Shown here: positions 9,701-18,129 of the stretch, in pieces | How the letters are laid out: every line of letters begins with the position of its first letter | Position numbering within the stretch: position 1 is the first letter of the stretch | From: an uncultured Lachnospiraceae bacterium | GTDB lineage: Bacteria > Bacillota > Clostridia > Lachnospirales > Lachnospiraceae | Assembly: GCA_910587095.1 (NCBI GenBank) | Contig: CAJUMJ010000041.1 | Span: 40,884 to 104,883 of the forward strand | Direction: 5' to 3' | DNA: 64,000 bases | Position numbers and translations under genes: made by a program | The notes under the pieces: generated by a model | What the model saw: the letters and a program-made list of their open reading frames with translations, nothing else | Told to the model about the DNA's origin: nothing | Database searches by the model: none

Positions 9701-10124
9701 CATCCATCACATGAAATGTCCGATCCAGAAGCCGCCATATCTTCTGTGGCAGAAAAGAATGCATGGAAAGGAAAGCCAAAACCTGTCCTCTCGCCTCCAA
9801 AAAAGTGTCGAAGCCGATACAGACCGGTTCCTCAAAGAGCTCTTTCCAGGCGTCTTCATCGTTGCGCAGGAATATGTTGCGGTAGGTTTCTCTCACGCGT
9901 CGCATCCATTGGCCCACCTCTCCTTGCGGCACTGTCTCCTTCTCCTCCTCGCGCTGCCCGGCAAACCGCAGCGCCTCCTCATAGCTTTCCCGCAGGCGCT
10001 TAAACCCCTCCGGGTCATCCTCCGGGTTTGTGACCTTTAATAAAGACAAATATGCCTGCCTGATTTTCTCCTCGTCCTTTGTCTCCGAAAGTCCCAATAT
10101 TTGAAACGACAGCTTTTTATCCAT
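6705..10124 (-). CDS. Giant TPR protein with degenerate J-domain-like N-terminus
   Basis: 1139 aa from the ATG at 10124, which follows GGGAGG; an upstream in-frame ATG at 10166 gives 14 more residues without an RBS. Residues 1-55 read like a J domain (ILGLSETKDEEKIRQAYLSL, then FKRLRESYEEALRF), but the HPD tripeptide that stimulates Hsp70 is replaced by NPEDDPEG. The remainder is very acidic and made of many tetratricopeptide units (A..Y..AL...-type repeats) up to the C-terminus, which is basic (KKETKKGRKGLF). No signal peptide or membrane segment. It is directly upstream of the HscC-like gene and probably presents clients to it. Confidence 0.8.
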   Translation of the reverse strand: MDKKLSFQILGLSETKDEEKIRQAYLSLLKVTNPEDDPEGFKRLRESYEEALRFAGQREEEKETVPQGEVGQWMRRVRETYRNIFLRNDEDAWKELFEEPVCIGFDTFLEARGQVLAFLSMHSFLPQKIWRLLDRTFHVMDDFEALKEDFPVNFLKHIEYHIETEDFLDYNLFEEGDGGYEPENDEETDEYLREFFQIRSRLEEDDTKGVWQELSDMRRHGLYHPYEDVERLRYYIRTKEQGKGRGIAERLIESYPDDSYVQVWTGKLFYDTDEAARGFEQWQAVLEKEPDYYMAKYFALFYLVQEEKWFEAGEYVHDLIRVNRRDEELSELQKQINGELVPVLREALDKGEAYRDLSGKELRAHLGWNLFDINRYEDVLALLAEDKEMELQEEGLELKAWSLYRLERYEEAIPVYEAHLKSVEAGGYDAEKKASKASQSHRLLGVCLFAVGEREEGERETRIAIEMETDARIRLDCKYYLADRYLYFKEYERAIEACDVILSEDEGYFPAYLVRQEACYYLDKGQQVVDDYYRAIEIFDGFYKPYFYAASVFYDHRQYKDALGVMERAHDNQVEFPLKMRFQEAKILRMMAENEEERKRALEIIDALITETEDSPVPPDPEDRDAIDRAELVFERGLLYEADEKMEGAIALVREAIKMDPTESYYTLVLGNLLRDVEQYDKALSEYKKVEKIYSHTEFYFGMGVCFQMAEDWSQAIVYYTKAVEREEFYRDTNLRLYRCYEKRYCIEYKQSDYDAALMYINKQMEVTEARGYRLWDRGFLYNDAMETALAIADYEEALKTIDESDRYIVLQNIGYTYKSDRQFAKAYEAYRKAVECMEPKNASPKGYQGMAECQQKLKDYAKAIALCREGLAVFPDNEELWDILSDCYEETDRLQEAREVEEQRARQVGNTTAYRDHLSFIYLKEGGVGIKPELWLLFKVSEKRLQKSEEDREELAQLYEDWGGRLAEIHQYEEAVKKYEASVALRKEGWDRFDGERYLAQNYYMMGNYEEAAKHARKVLDCMKRRNTTPEDYMSYYGYVPVRMGQMAWIYLALGDKEKAKELLGKMEKIRPCAACRYTRCFESSLWLGYYYYTEKEYEKAAALMEETLKRNFDALEAKFLLDKIKKETKKGRKGLFR

Positions 10125-10144
10125 GAAACCTCCCATCTTCGACG

Positions 10145-10176
10145 AAAGCCTCCCCGCGCATGGCAAAGGAGGCTTT
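10145..10176. repeat. Hairpin between glgP and the TPR gene
   Basis: AAAGCCTCC (10145-10153) pairs perfectly with GGAGGCTTT (10168-10176). A T-rich tail is present only on the plus strand, whereas both flanking genes are on the minus strand, so it is a weak terminator candidate for glgP. Confidence 0.5.
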
Positions 10177-10197
10177 ATTTTACACTTTCAATTTAAT

Positions 10198-12699
10198 TCA
10201 CTTCAAGACAGGCGTGGTCGTCACAGGCTCCTTCGGCAACACCACCTTGTCGAGCTTCCAGATCTCATCCACATACTCCTGAATGGTTCTGTCGGAGGTA
10301 AACTTGCCGGAGCAGGCAATGTTCAATATGGCGCTTCTCGCCCATCCCTTCTCATCCCTGTAGGCAGCTTCCACCTTTCTCTGCGCCTCCGCATAAGCCT
10401 TGAAATCCTTCAAGATGAAATACGTGTCGGCCTTGGCCGTGCTCTGTGTATTTAACAGCGAATTATACAGAGAACGGAACAGATCCGGATCGCCAGGCGA
10501 GTAGGTGCCGTTGATAAGCTGCATAAGCACCTTCCGCACGTCGGGGTCATTGTTGAAGATATCTGTGGGATGATAGCCGCCGTAGTTCTCGTAACGGATG
10601 ACTTCATCGGAGCTTAAGCCGAAGATAAAGGCATTCTCCTCACCTACCTCCTCCACAATCTCCACGTTCGCGCCGTCCATGGTTCCGATGGTGAGCGCGC
10701 CGTTTAACATAAACTTCATATTGCCCGTACCGGACGCTTCCTTGCTGGCCGTGGAGATCTGCTCGGACACGTCCGCCGCCGCGAAGATAATCTCTGCGTT
10801 GGAGACACGGTAATTCTCGATAAAGACAACCTTGATCTTGCCGTTAATCGCAGGATCGTTGTTCACCACATCCGCCACTGAATTGATCAGCTTGATCGTG
10901 AGCTTCGCGTTCTTATAGCCCGCAGCCGCCTTCGCGCCGAAAATAAAAGTTCTCGGATAGAAATCCATATCCGGATGTTCCTTCAGCTCGTTGTACAGAT
11001 ACATCACATGGAGGATGTTTAAAAGCTGTCTCTTGTACTCATGCAGACGCTTTACCTGCACGTCAAAGATGGAACGGGGATTGACCTCAATGCCGTTGTG
11101 CTCCATGATGTACTCCGCAAGACGCACCTTATTCTGGTATTTGATATTCATAAATTCCTGCTGCGCCTTCTCGTCGTCCGCGTAAATCTTGAGCCTGCCA
11201 ATCTGCGGCAAGTCCGTGATCCACTCGTTTCCCACATGGTCGGTCACCCAATCCGCCAGAAGCGGGTTCGCGTGAAGCAGGAAGCGTCTCTGCGTGATGC
11301 CGTTCGTCTTGTTGTTGAACTTCTCAGGCATCATCTCGTAGAAATCCTTAAGTTCCTGATTCTTTAATATTTCCGTGTGCAGTCTCGCCACACCGTTTAC
11401 GGAGTAGCCGGCCGCGATCGCCAGATGCGCCATCTTCACCTGACCGTCATAGATGATCGCCATCTTCCGAACCTTCTCATGATTGCCGGGATACATCTGC
11501 TCGATCCTCGCGATAAAGCGGCGGTTGATCTCCTCCACAATCTGATATACTCTCGGAAGGAGTCTCGAGAAAAGCTCGATCGGCCACTTCTCAAGCGCCT
11601 CGGACATGATGGTGTGGTTTGTGTACGCGCATGTCTTCGTGGTCACCTCCCACGCCTCGTCCCATGTCAGATAATGCTCGTCCATTAAAATGCGCATAAG
11701 CTCCGCCACTGCCACGGTGGGATGCGTATCGTTTAACTGGAAAGTCACCTTCTCATGGAACTTCCTGATGTCGTCATGGTTTCTCATATACTTCGCCACT
11801 GCCGTCTGCACCGACGCAGAGATGAAGAAATACTGCTGTTTTAAGCGGAGCTCCTTGCCCGCGTAGTGATTGTCGTTAGGGTAGAGTACCTCCACTATAT
11901 TTCTCGCGAGGTTTTCCTGCTCCACCGCCTTCTGGTAATCGCCCTTGTCAAAGGAGTCGAGCTGGAAGCAGTTCACCGGCTCTGCATCCCAGATCCGAAG
12001 CGTATTGACGACACCGCTGCCGTAACCGACAACCGGCAGGTCATAGGGAACCGCCGTCACCGCCTGATAGCCCTCCTGTTTAAAGTTGCTCCTGCCGTTC
12101 TCATCCACATATACATTCACATAGCCGCCGAAACGCACTTCTTTCGCATACTCCGGCCGGCGCAGCTCAAAGGGGTTGCCGTCTTTGAGCCAGTTATCCG
12201 GCACCTCTACCTGATAGCCGTCGCGGATTTCCTGCTTGAACATGCCGTAACGGTACCGGATGCCGCAACCGTAAGCTTCATAGCCGAGCGTTGCCAGAGA
12301 GTCCAGAAAGCAGGCTGCCAAACGTCCCAGACCGCCGTTACCCAGCGCTGCGTCAGGCTCCTGATCCTCCACCACATTGATATCGATGCCAAGCTCCGCG
12401 AGCGCCTGCGAGAACGCTTTATATGCCTGCAGATTGATCATATTGTTGCCAAGCGCCCGCCCCATCAGAAATTCCATGGACAGATAATAAACCATTTTCG
12501 GGTCCTGCCTCTCGAATTCCTTCTGTGACTTTAGCCACTGATCTACTATGGCATCTTTGACCGCATAGGATACCGCCTGAAAAATCTGCTGGTCTGTCGC
12601 CTCCTCCAACGTCTTTCTGTAAAGTGTTTTTACATTGTAGAGAACGCTCCTCTTAAAAAGCTCCGTGTCAAAAGTTGTCGGTGCCGCTTTCTTTATCAT
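10198..12699 (-). CDS. glgP: Glycogen/starch phosphorylase
   Basis: 833 aa, full length for the alpha-glucan phosphorylase family (GT35). It releases glucose 1-phosphate from glycogen ends. Visible marks: YYLSMEFLMGRALGNN near residue 90, DAALGNGGLGRLAACFLDS, and the pyridoxal-phosphate region EASGTGNMKFMLNGALTIGT whose Lys binds the cofactor. It starts after AGGAGG, has its own promoter and is distant from the glycogen-synthesis genes glgC/glgD at 55.6-58 kb, so synthesis and breakdown are transcribed separately. Confidence 0.97.
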   Translation of the reverse strand: MIKKAAPTTFDTELFKRSVLYNVKTLYRKTLEEATDQQIFQAVSYAVKDAIVDQWLKSQKEFERQDPKMVYYLSMEFLMGRALGNNMINLQAYKAFSQALAELGIDINVVEDQEPDAALGNGGLGRLAACFLDSLATLGYEAYGCGIRYRYGMFKQEIRDGYQVEVPDNWLKDGNPFELRRPEYAKEVRFGGYVNVYVDENGRSNFKQEGYQAVTAVPYDLPVVGYGSGVVNTLRIWDAEPVNCFQLDSFDKGDYQKAVEQENLARNIVEVLYPNDNHYAGKELRLKQQYFFISASVQTAVAKYMRNHDDIRKFHEKVTFQLNDTHPTVAVAELMRILMDEHYLTWDEAWEVTTKTCAYTNHTIMSEALEKWPIELFSRLLPRVYQIVEEINRRFIARIEQMYPGNHEKVRKMAIIYDGQVKMAHLAIAAGYSVNGVARLHTEILKNQELKDFYEMMPEKFNNKTNGITQRRFLLHANPLLADWVTDHVGNEWITDLPQIGRLKIYADDEKAQQEFMNIKYQNKVRLAEYIMEHNGIEVNPRSIFDVQVKRLHEYKRQLLNILHVMYLYNELKEHPDMDFYPRTFIFGAKAAAGYKNAKLTIKLINSVADVVNNDPAINGKIKVVFIENYRVSNAEIIFAAADVSEQISTASKEASGTGNMKFMLNGALTIGTMDGANVEIVEEVGEENAFIFGLSSDEVIRYENYGGYHPTDIFNNDPDVRKVLMQLINGTYSPGDPDLFRSLYNSLLNTQSTAKADTYFILKDFKAYAEAQRKVEAAYRDEKGWARSAILNIACSGKFTSDRTIQEYVDEIWKLDKVVLPKEPVTTTPVLK

Positions 12700-12788
12700 T
12701 CCGCATATCCTCCTAAAATTAGTAAAATATCATAAGCCTTCCAATCCGCAAATCCGCATTCCGTCTGCTTTTCCTTTGCGGCTATTAT

Positions 12789-12816
12789 ATTATAGCACAA
12801 AAAATCCCAACAACAA
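12789..12816 (-). promoter_or_regulatory. Promoter of glgP
   Basis: Minus strand TTGTTG (12811-12816), 16-bp spacer, perfect TATAAT (12789-12794); a second overlapping TATAAT lies 5 bp downstream. This leaves an approximately 80-nt leader. Confidence 0.6.
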
Positions 12817-12825
12817 ACCTTAGTT

Positions 12826-15800
12826 TCACACTTTCTCAATCGAGATGGTCACTTTCTCCCCGTTCACATCCCATTCACGGGAAATCGAGAGCTCTCCACC
12901 GGCCGCGATGGACTCGGCAAGCACTTTTCCGGCAATCGTCCGTTCATTCTTCGCGGCGATATCCGCCACCTTGTCATTGCCCGCAAAGGACACCTTAATG
13001 TGATCCATCACCTCAAAATCCGCGTCCTTGCGCATATTCTGGATTTTGCTGATGATCTCGTACACAAAGCCCTCCTCGATCAGCTCTTCCGACAGATTCG
13101 TGTCGAGCACCACCGTTACATAATTGTCGGCCTCCGCCACAAAACCGTCCTTCTGCGCCATGTCGATCAACAGATCCTCCTCGGCAAGGGAAACTTCTGT
13201 GCCGTCCACGACAAAGACGAGCTTGCCTTCTGCCTTTAAAGTCTCCATTGCCGCGTTGCCGTCCAATGCGGACAGATACGCCTTGATGCCGCCGAGCTGT
13301 TTGCCGTACTTCGGACCGACGGTCTTAAGCTGGGGCTTGAAGCTGTAAGTTGTAAACGCCGACACGTCGTCGGAGAATACGATCTGTTTTACATTCAGCT
13401 CGTCCTTGATGATATCCTGATAGAAATCATCAAGAACGTTTTCCGCTTTCACGTACATGGTGCCGATGGGCTGGCGGTTCTTGATATTCGCCGTATTGCG
13501 GGCCGCACGCCCCATGACAACGATCTTTAATACCTCCTGCATGGATATTTCCAGTTTCTGGTCGATCATGCCCTCGTCCGCCGTCGGGAAATCACACAGG
13601 TGAATGCTTTCCGGCGCATCTTTTTCGATGCTGCACACCAGATTGCGGTAAATTTCCTCCGTCATGAAAGGAATCATCGGCGCGGCGCACTTGCAGATGT
13701 CCACAAGGGCCGTGTAGAGGGTCATATACGCATTGATCTTGTCCTGCTCCATGCCCTTCGCCCAGAACCGCTCACGGCTTCTTCTCACATACCAGTTGCT
13801 CATCTCATCCACAAAGTTGTCCAACACCCTCGCCGCCTCGGGTATCCTGTAATGGTTCAGATGATCGTCCACTTCCTTGATGGCCGTGTTGAGCTTGGAG
13901 AGCAGCCACTTATCCATAACGGGAAGTTTGTCATATTCCAGGCTGTGCTTTGTCGCGTCAAAGTTGTCGATATTCGCATACAGCACAAAGAAAGCATAAG
14001 TATTCCACAAAGTGCCGAGGAATTTGCGCTGTCCCTCCTGCACCGCCTTGCCGTGGAAACGGTTGGGCAGCCAGGGAGCCGAATTTATATAGAAATACCA
14101 GCGGATCGCATCCGCGCCGTAAGTTTCCAGCGCCTCGAAAGGATCTACCGCGTTGCCCTTGGACTTACTCATTTTCTGTCCGTTCTCATCCTGCACATGC
14201 CCGAGCACGATCACGTTCTCAAAGGGGGCTTTGTTAAACAGGAGCGTGGACTCCGCCATCAGGGAGTAAAACCACCCGCGAGTCTGATCCACCGCCTCGG
14301 AGATAAACTGCGCCGGGAACTGGCTGTCGAAAAGCTCCTTATTCTCAAACGGATAATGGTGCTGCGCAAAGGGCATCGCGCCTGAGTCAAACCAGCAGTC
14401 GATCACCTCCGGCACGCGCCTCATGATTCCTCCACACTCGGGGCATGTACAGGTGATTTCGTCGATATAAGGCCTGTGCAGCTCCACGGTCTTCGCCGCA
14501 GCGTTGCCGCTCATTTTTTCAAGTTCCTCTCTGGAACCGATGGCATCCATATGGCCGCAGCCTTCGCACTCCCACACATTTAAGGGCGTACCCCAGTAAC
14601 GGTTACGGGAGATACCCCAGTCCTGAATGTTCTCCAGCCAGTTGCCGAAACGCCCCTCGCCGATGGATTCGGGGATCCAGTTCACCGTCTTATTGTTCCG
14701 CACCAGATCGTCGCGCACCGCCGTCATTTTGATGAACCATGACTCGCGCGCATAGTAGATCAGGGGCGTGTCGCAGCGCCAGCAGAACGGATAGTCATGC
14801 TCGAACTTTGGCGCGTCAAAGAGCTTCCCTTCCTTATCCAGATCTTTAATCACTTCCGGGTCGGCCTTCTTCACAAACAGACCGGCGTAGGGCGTCTCCT
14901 CCGTCATGCTGCCCTTGCCGTCCACGAACTGTACAAAGGGCAGATCGTATTTGCGGCCCACCTGCGCGTCGTCCTCACCGAAAGCCGGGGCAATATGCAC
15001 GATACCGGTACCGTCCGTCATTGTGACATAGTTGTCACAAGTTACATAGTGCGCTTTCTTTTTCTGTCTGGCCGCCTCCTCGCCCGAGCAGGCAAAGAGG
15101 GGTTCATACTCCTTGTATTCCAAATCCGTGCCCACATAGGTTTCCAGCACTTCATAAGCCGGCGTGTCGTCCGCAGCCAGCTTGCCGAGTACCGTATCCA
15201 AAAGCGCCTGTGCCATATAGTAGGTATAGCCGTCCGCCGCCTTCACCTTCACATAGGTTTCCACGGGATTCACGCAGAGCGCCACGTTAGAGGGCAGAGT
15301 CCACGGCGTTGTCGTCCATGCCAGAAAGTAAGCGTCCTCGCCCACCACCTTAAACCGGGCGATGGCAGAGCGTTCCTTCACCGCCTTGTAGCCCTGGGCC
15401 ACCTCGTGGGATGACAGGGGCGTGCCGCAGCGGGGGCAGTAAGGAACGATCTTAAAGCCCTTGTACAAAAGTTTCTTATCCCAAATCTGCTTGAGCGCCC
15501 ACCACTCCGACTCGATAAAATCATCGTGATAAGTCACGTACGGGTCGTCCATATCCGCCCAAAAACCGACCGTACCGGAGAAATCTTCCCACATACCCTT
15601 GTATTTCCAGACCGATTCCTTACACTTGCTGATGAAAGGGTCAAGGCCGTACTCCTCGATCTGTTCCTTGCCGTCCAAGCCGAGCAGTTTCTCCACTTCC
15701 AGTTCCACAGGCAGCCCATGGGTATCCCATCCTGCCTTGCGCGGCACCATATACCCCTTCATGGTGCGGTATCTGGGAATCATATCTTTAATGACGCGCG

Positions 15801-15981
15801 TCAGCACGTGTCCGATATGAGGCTTGCCGTTCGCCGTCGGCGGCCCGTCATAAAACGTGTAAGTGGGGCCTTCCTTGCGGGAGTCCATGCTCTTTGTAAA
15901 GATATCGTTCTCCTTCCAGAACCGGCATACCTCTTTTTCCCTGTCCACAAAATTCAGATTTGTGTCAACTTTCTGATACAT
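12826..15981 (-). CDS. ileS: Isoleucyl-tRNA synthetase, type 2
   Basis: 1051 aa, about 110 residues longer than the common bacterial enzyme. Class I marks are the PHIGH motif at residues 54-58 within DGPPTANGKPHIGH, the tryptophan-rich editing-domain surroundings, and KMSKSKGN in the C-terminal half. The TANGxPHIGH form and the length match the type 2 (eukaryote-like, MupA-like) branch rather than the E. coli-like branch (YANGxIHIGH). RBS GAAAGGAAGGA. Expression is controlled by an Ile T-box upstream; an inverted-repeat element separates T-box and start codon. Confidence 0.96.
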   Translation of the reverse strand: MYQKVDTNLNFVDREKEVCRFWKENDIFTKSMDSRKEGPTYTFYDGPPTANGKPHIGHVLTRVIKDMIPRYRTMKGYMVPRKAGWDTHGLPVELEVEKLLGLDGKEQIEEYGLDPFISKCKESVWKYKGMWEDFSGTVGFWADMDDPYVTYHDDFIESEWWALKQIWDKKLLYKGFKIVPYCPRCGTPLSSHEVAQGYKAVKERSAIARFKVVGEDAYFLAWTTTPWTLPSNVALCVNPVETYVKVKAADGYTYYMAQALLDTVLGKLAADDTPAYEVLETYVGTDLEYKEYEPLFACSGEEAARQKKKAHYVTCDNYVTMTDGTGIVHIAPAFGEDDAQVGRKYDLPFVQFVDGKGSMTEETPYAGLFVKKADPEVIKDLDKEGKLFDAPKFEHDYPFCWRCDTPLIYYARESWFIKMTAVRDDLVRNNKTVNWIPESIGEGRFGNWLENIQDWGISRNRYWGTPLNVWECEGCGHMDAIGSREELEKMSGNAAAKTVELHRPYIDEITCTCPECGGIMRRVPEVIDCWFDSGAMPFAQHHYPFENKELFDSQFPAQFISEAVDQTRGWFYSLMAESTLLFNKAPFENVIVLGHVQDENGQKMSKSKGNAVDPFEALETYGADAIRWYFYINSAPWLPNRFHGKAVQEGQRKFLGTLWNTYAFFVLYANIDNFDATKHSLEYDKLPVMDKWLLSKLNTAIKEVDDHLNHYRIPEAARVLDNFVDEMSNWYVRRSRERFWAKGMEQDKINAYMTLYTALVDICKCAAPMIPFMTEEIYRNLVCSIEKDAPESIHLCDFPTADEGMIDQKLEISMQEVLKIVVMGRAARNTANIKNRQPIGTMYVKAENVLDDFYQDIIKDELNVKQIVFSDDVSAFTTYSFKPQLKTVGPKYGKQLGGIKAYLSALDGNAAMETLKAEGKLVFVVDGTEVSLAEEDLLIDMAQKDGFVAEADNYVTVVLDTNLSEELIEEGFVYEIISKIQNMRKDADFEVMDHIKVSFAGNDKVADIAAKNERTIAGKVLAESIAAGGELSISREWDVNGEKVTISIEKV

Positions 15982-16016
15982 AGTGTCCTTCCTTTCTCAA
16001 TCCTAAATTCCCACGT

Positions 16017-16192
16017 ATAAGCAGATTCGGGATGCTCCGTGGGCCTTACGGCTCCGTTTCCTCTTGCGCGATAAGCAGTTCGGGATGCTTCGCATCTCTC
16101 ACTCGCGTTGCTCCCCGTAAGCCCCTCAAAGCATCCCCTCGTGCAGGCACGGTGTCTGCTTTGCGGGTCTTCCTGCTCTGCTTATCGCGCAA
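16017..16192. repeat. Large nested inverted repeat between T-box terminator and ileS
   Basis: Perfect 15-bp arms TTGCGCGATAAGCAG (16064-16078) and CTGCTTATCGCGCAA (16178-16192) enclose a further GGGATGCTT/AAGCATCCC pair. The left part is partly duplicated: ATAAGCAG-A-TTCGGGATGCTCCG near 16017 and ATAAGCAGTTCGGGATGCTTCG at 16071. The right arm abuts the T-run of the T-box terminator. Any ileS read-through transcript must carry this approximately 175-nt structure. Confidence 0.8.
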
Positions 16193-16458
16193 AAAACCCC
16201 CGTCCCGTAAAAGGACGAGGGTAAAATTCTCGTGATACCACCTGTTACGACGTACCGCCATCATAGATGGCTATACGGTTCCCGGTAACGGCAGGACGCC
16301 GTCAGAGCCTACTGTTTCGCCACGCAAAAGTTCGGTCTGAAACTCAGAAGTGATTTTCACTGATTCTCTACTCGTACCGGTCTTGCACCATCACCGGCTC
16401 GCTGTGACTTTTAAAAATCAACTACTGTCTTCCTCAACGTCTCTTTCTATCATAACTG
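16191..16458 (-). promoter_or_regulatory. T-box riboswitch controlling ileS
   Basis: Minus strand shows the T-box core AGGTGGTATCACG (16230-16243), preceded by a long Stem I region containing candidate ATC isoleucine specifier codons, and followed by a terminator (ACCCTCGTCC ... GGGACGGGGG TTTTTT, 16191-16222) that competes with an antiterminator formed with the T-box sequence. Uncharged tRNA-Ile is expected to pair at specifier and T-box and allow read-through into ileS. Confidence 0.88.
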
Positions 16459-16464
16459 CTTATC

Positions 16465-16493
16465 ATTTTGGCATCGAAAGGCGGGATTGTCAA
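16465..16493 (-). promoter_or_regulatory. Promoter of the ileS T-box transcript
   Basis: Perfect minus-strand TTGACA (16488-16493), 17-bp spacer, CAAAAT (16465-16470). The -35 lies in a small palindrome (ATTGTC-AA-GACAAT). Confidence 0.6.
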
Positions 16494-16526
16494 GACAATT
16501 TATTGTTTATTTTTAGTTTATCCCTG

Positions 16527-18008
16527 TCAAAAGCAAATAGGCTCCACATCCTCACCGAGCGGTTTCATTTCATATTCCGGCAGACTGTCCAACAATTCTT
16601 CCAGACAAAGGGTTGTGCTCCCGACCACGTCATGGGCGAGAAGAACGACTTTATCCCGTCCGAGTGTCGTCGATACGCCGTTTTCTATCAAACGCTTCGG
16701 ATCCGGGTTTTTGACCGCGTCCTCCAGACTGGCGTTCCAGTCGTAATATATGTAGCCTCTTTCGGTCATCTCCCGGATGATGGCCTTGCCCGTTTTCCTG
16801 TTAAAATCGTTTACACTGCCGCCCGGGAAGCGAAACAGGTTTGTCTCCACCCCGGTCACTTCGTACACGGTCTGTCTCGCCTTTTCAAAATCCGCCACAT
16901 AACTGTCCACACTCGCATACAAGGCGTCGTAATCATGGTTATCACAGTGAATACCGATTGTATGTCCCTCCGCCACGATCTGGCGCGCCACCTCAGGATG
17001 CTGTCTCACATTCTCTCCCACCAGAAAAAATGTCGCCTTGATATCCCGCTCCCGCAATATTTCAAGCACCTTCCTGGTGTTTTCCACGGAAGGCCCGTCG
17101 TCAAAAGTCAGGTACATGGTCTTTGGATGGAAATAATAGGAAATACCCTGTACAATACCGTCTGCGATCCGCTGCTGGTAATTTGCGAGGCTGAGTTTCC
17201 TTCGCTCCGCCTTGTTGGAGAGAAATCCTGTCTCAATCAGACAGGCGGGCATGGATGTGTTTTTCGTCACATAAAAATCCGCGTCGCTCCGCAGCTCACG
17301 CTCTGCGGCTTCCGTACTTTTTAAAGTCTGCTGCCTGATCAACTGTGCAAGTCTCCTGCTGCCTGTCCGATCATCATCCGCCGTATACCACACTTCCATC
17401 CCGTTCACCCCGGCGCCTTCTTCCGTGGCGTTCTGATGAATGCTGATATAGATATCCACCCCTGACCGGTTCGCTTCCTCCACGCGCGCTTCCTTCGCCA
17501 CGTAGGTATCCGCCTCTCTGGACATGATCACCTGGTATCCCTTTTCTTTTAGCTGATCCCTCACAAGCAGAGCGATGGCCAGATTCAGATCCTTTTCCCG
17601 GACGCCTCCTCTGGCGCAGCCCTCGTCCGTGCCGCCATGACCCGGATCCAGATAGACTGTCGGAATATGCGCTGCCGTCTCCCGCGCGCTCTCATTCCCG
17701 TCGGAAACCGCCGCCTGCGCCATCGCAAGAACAAGAGGCAGCGCGGTTTGTTCTTGCCGTATCAGCTCTGTTCCTTCCCCCTCCATAGGCAGATCCGCCG
17801 TCTTCTCCTCTCCCGCACTCCACAGCTTCCCCGTCAAAGCCAGGACGCCGCCCGCCGCGGCAAGCTTTACCGACAGCATTACGGTCAGACTGACGATACA
17901 CACTGCAGCGCCCAGCGCGTATATCCTTCTGTGCTGCCGCCTCTTCCTCTGCTCCCTCGTCTCATAACCACAGACATATTCCCAGGTAAATGATGTTCCT
18001 CCGTACAT
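16527..18008 (-). CDS. Amidase_3 / polysaccharide deacetylase fusion, membrane anchored
   Basis: 493 aa from the ATG at 18008 (GAGAGGAG 8 bp ahead; the longer ORF start at 18047 lacks an RBS). Order: a basic cytoplasmic tail, one membrane segment (about 29-52), an N-acetylmuramoyl-L-alanine amidase domain with zinc ligands His124 (DPGHGG), Glu138 and His191 (SIHQNA) and catalytic Glu259, then a NodB/CE4 deacetylase domain beginning TFDDGP at 301-306 with a HTIGIHCDNH metal motif. One protein could therefore both cut the peptide from peptidoglycan and de-N-acetylate a glycan outside the cell. It is the last gene of the exopolysaccharide region and has its own promoter with a six-unit 11-bp repeat array. 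Confidence 0.9.
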   Translation of the reverse strand: MYGGTSFTWEYVCGYETREQRKRRQHRRIYALGAAVCIVSLTVMLSVKLAAAGGVLALTGKLWSAGEEKTADLPMEGEGTELIRQEQTALPLVLAMAQAAVSDGNESARETAAHIPTVYLDPGHGGTDEGCARGGVREKDLNLAIALLVRDQLKEKGYQVIMSREADTYVAKEARVEEANRSGVDIYISIHQNATEEGAGVNGMEVWYTADDDRTGSRRLAQLIRQQTLKSTEAAERELRSDADFYVTKNTSMPACLIETGFLSNKAERRKLSLANYQQRIADGIVQGISYYFHPKTMYLTFDDGPSVENTRKVLEILRERDIKATFFLVGENVRQHPEVARQIVAEGHTIGIHCDNHDYDALYASVDSYVADFEKARQTVYEVTGVETNLFRFPGGSVNDFNRKTGKAIIREMTERGYIYYDWNASLEDAVKNPDPKRLIENGVSTTLGRDKVVLLAHDVVGSTTLCLEELLDSLPEYEMKPLGEDVEPICF

Positions 18009-18047
18009 ATCCGATGCTCCTCTCTCGTATACTGTGCAAACTCGCAC

Positions 18048-18125
18048 GGAGAATGCCTGCTATCAGGCATTCTCCTATGTGAGAAAAGTCCGCTTTGCAG
18101 ACTTGGTACTTCCTGTACCTCTCAC
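18048..18125. repeat. Intergenic hairpin array (copy 2 of a repeat family)
   Basis: GGAGAATGCC/GGCATTCTCC (18048-18075) followed by a cruciform with outer arms GTGAGA/TCTCAC (18079-18125) and inner hairpins AAGTC/GACTT and GGTAC/GTACC. The first stem and the GTGAGA...TACTTCCTG segment match the array at 4919-5012. It would be transcribed as the 5' leader of the amidase/deacetylase gene. Confidence 0.85.
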
Positions 18126-18129
18126 ATTT

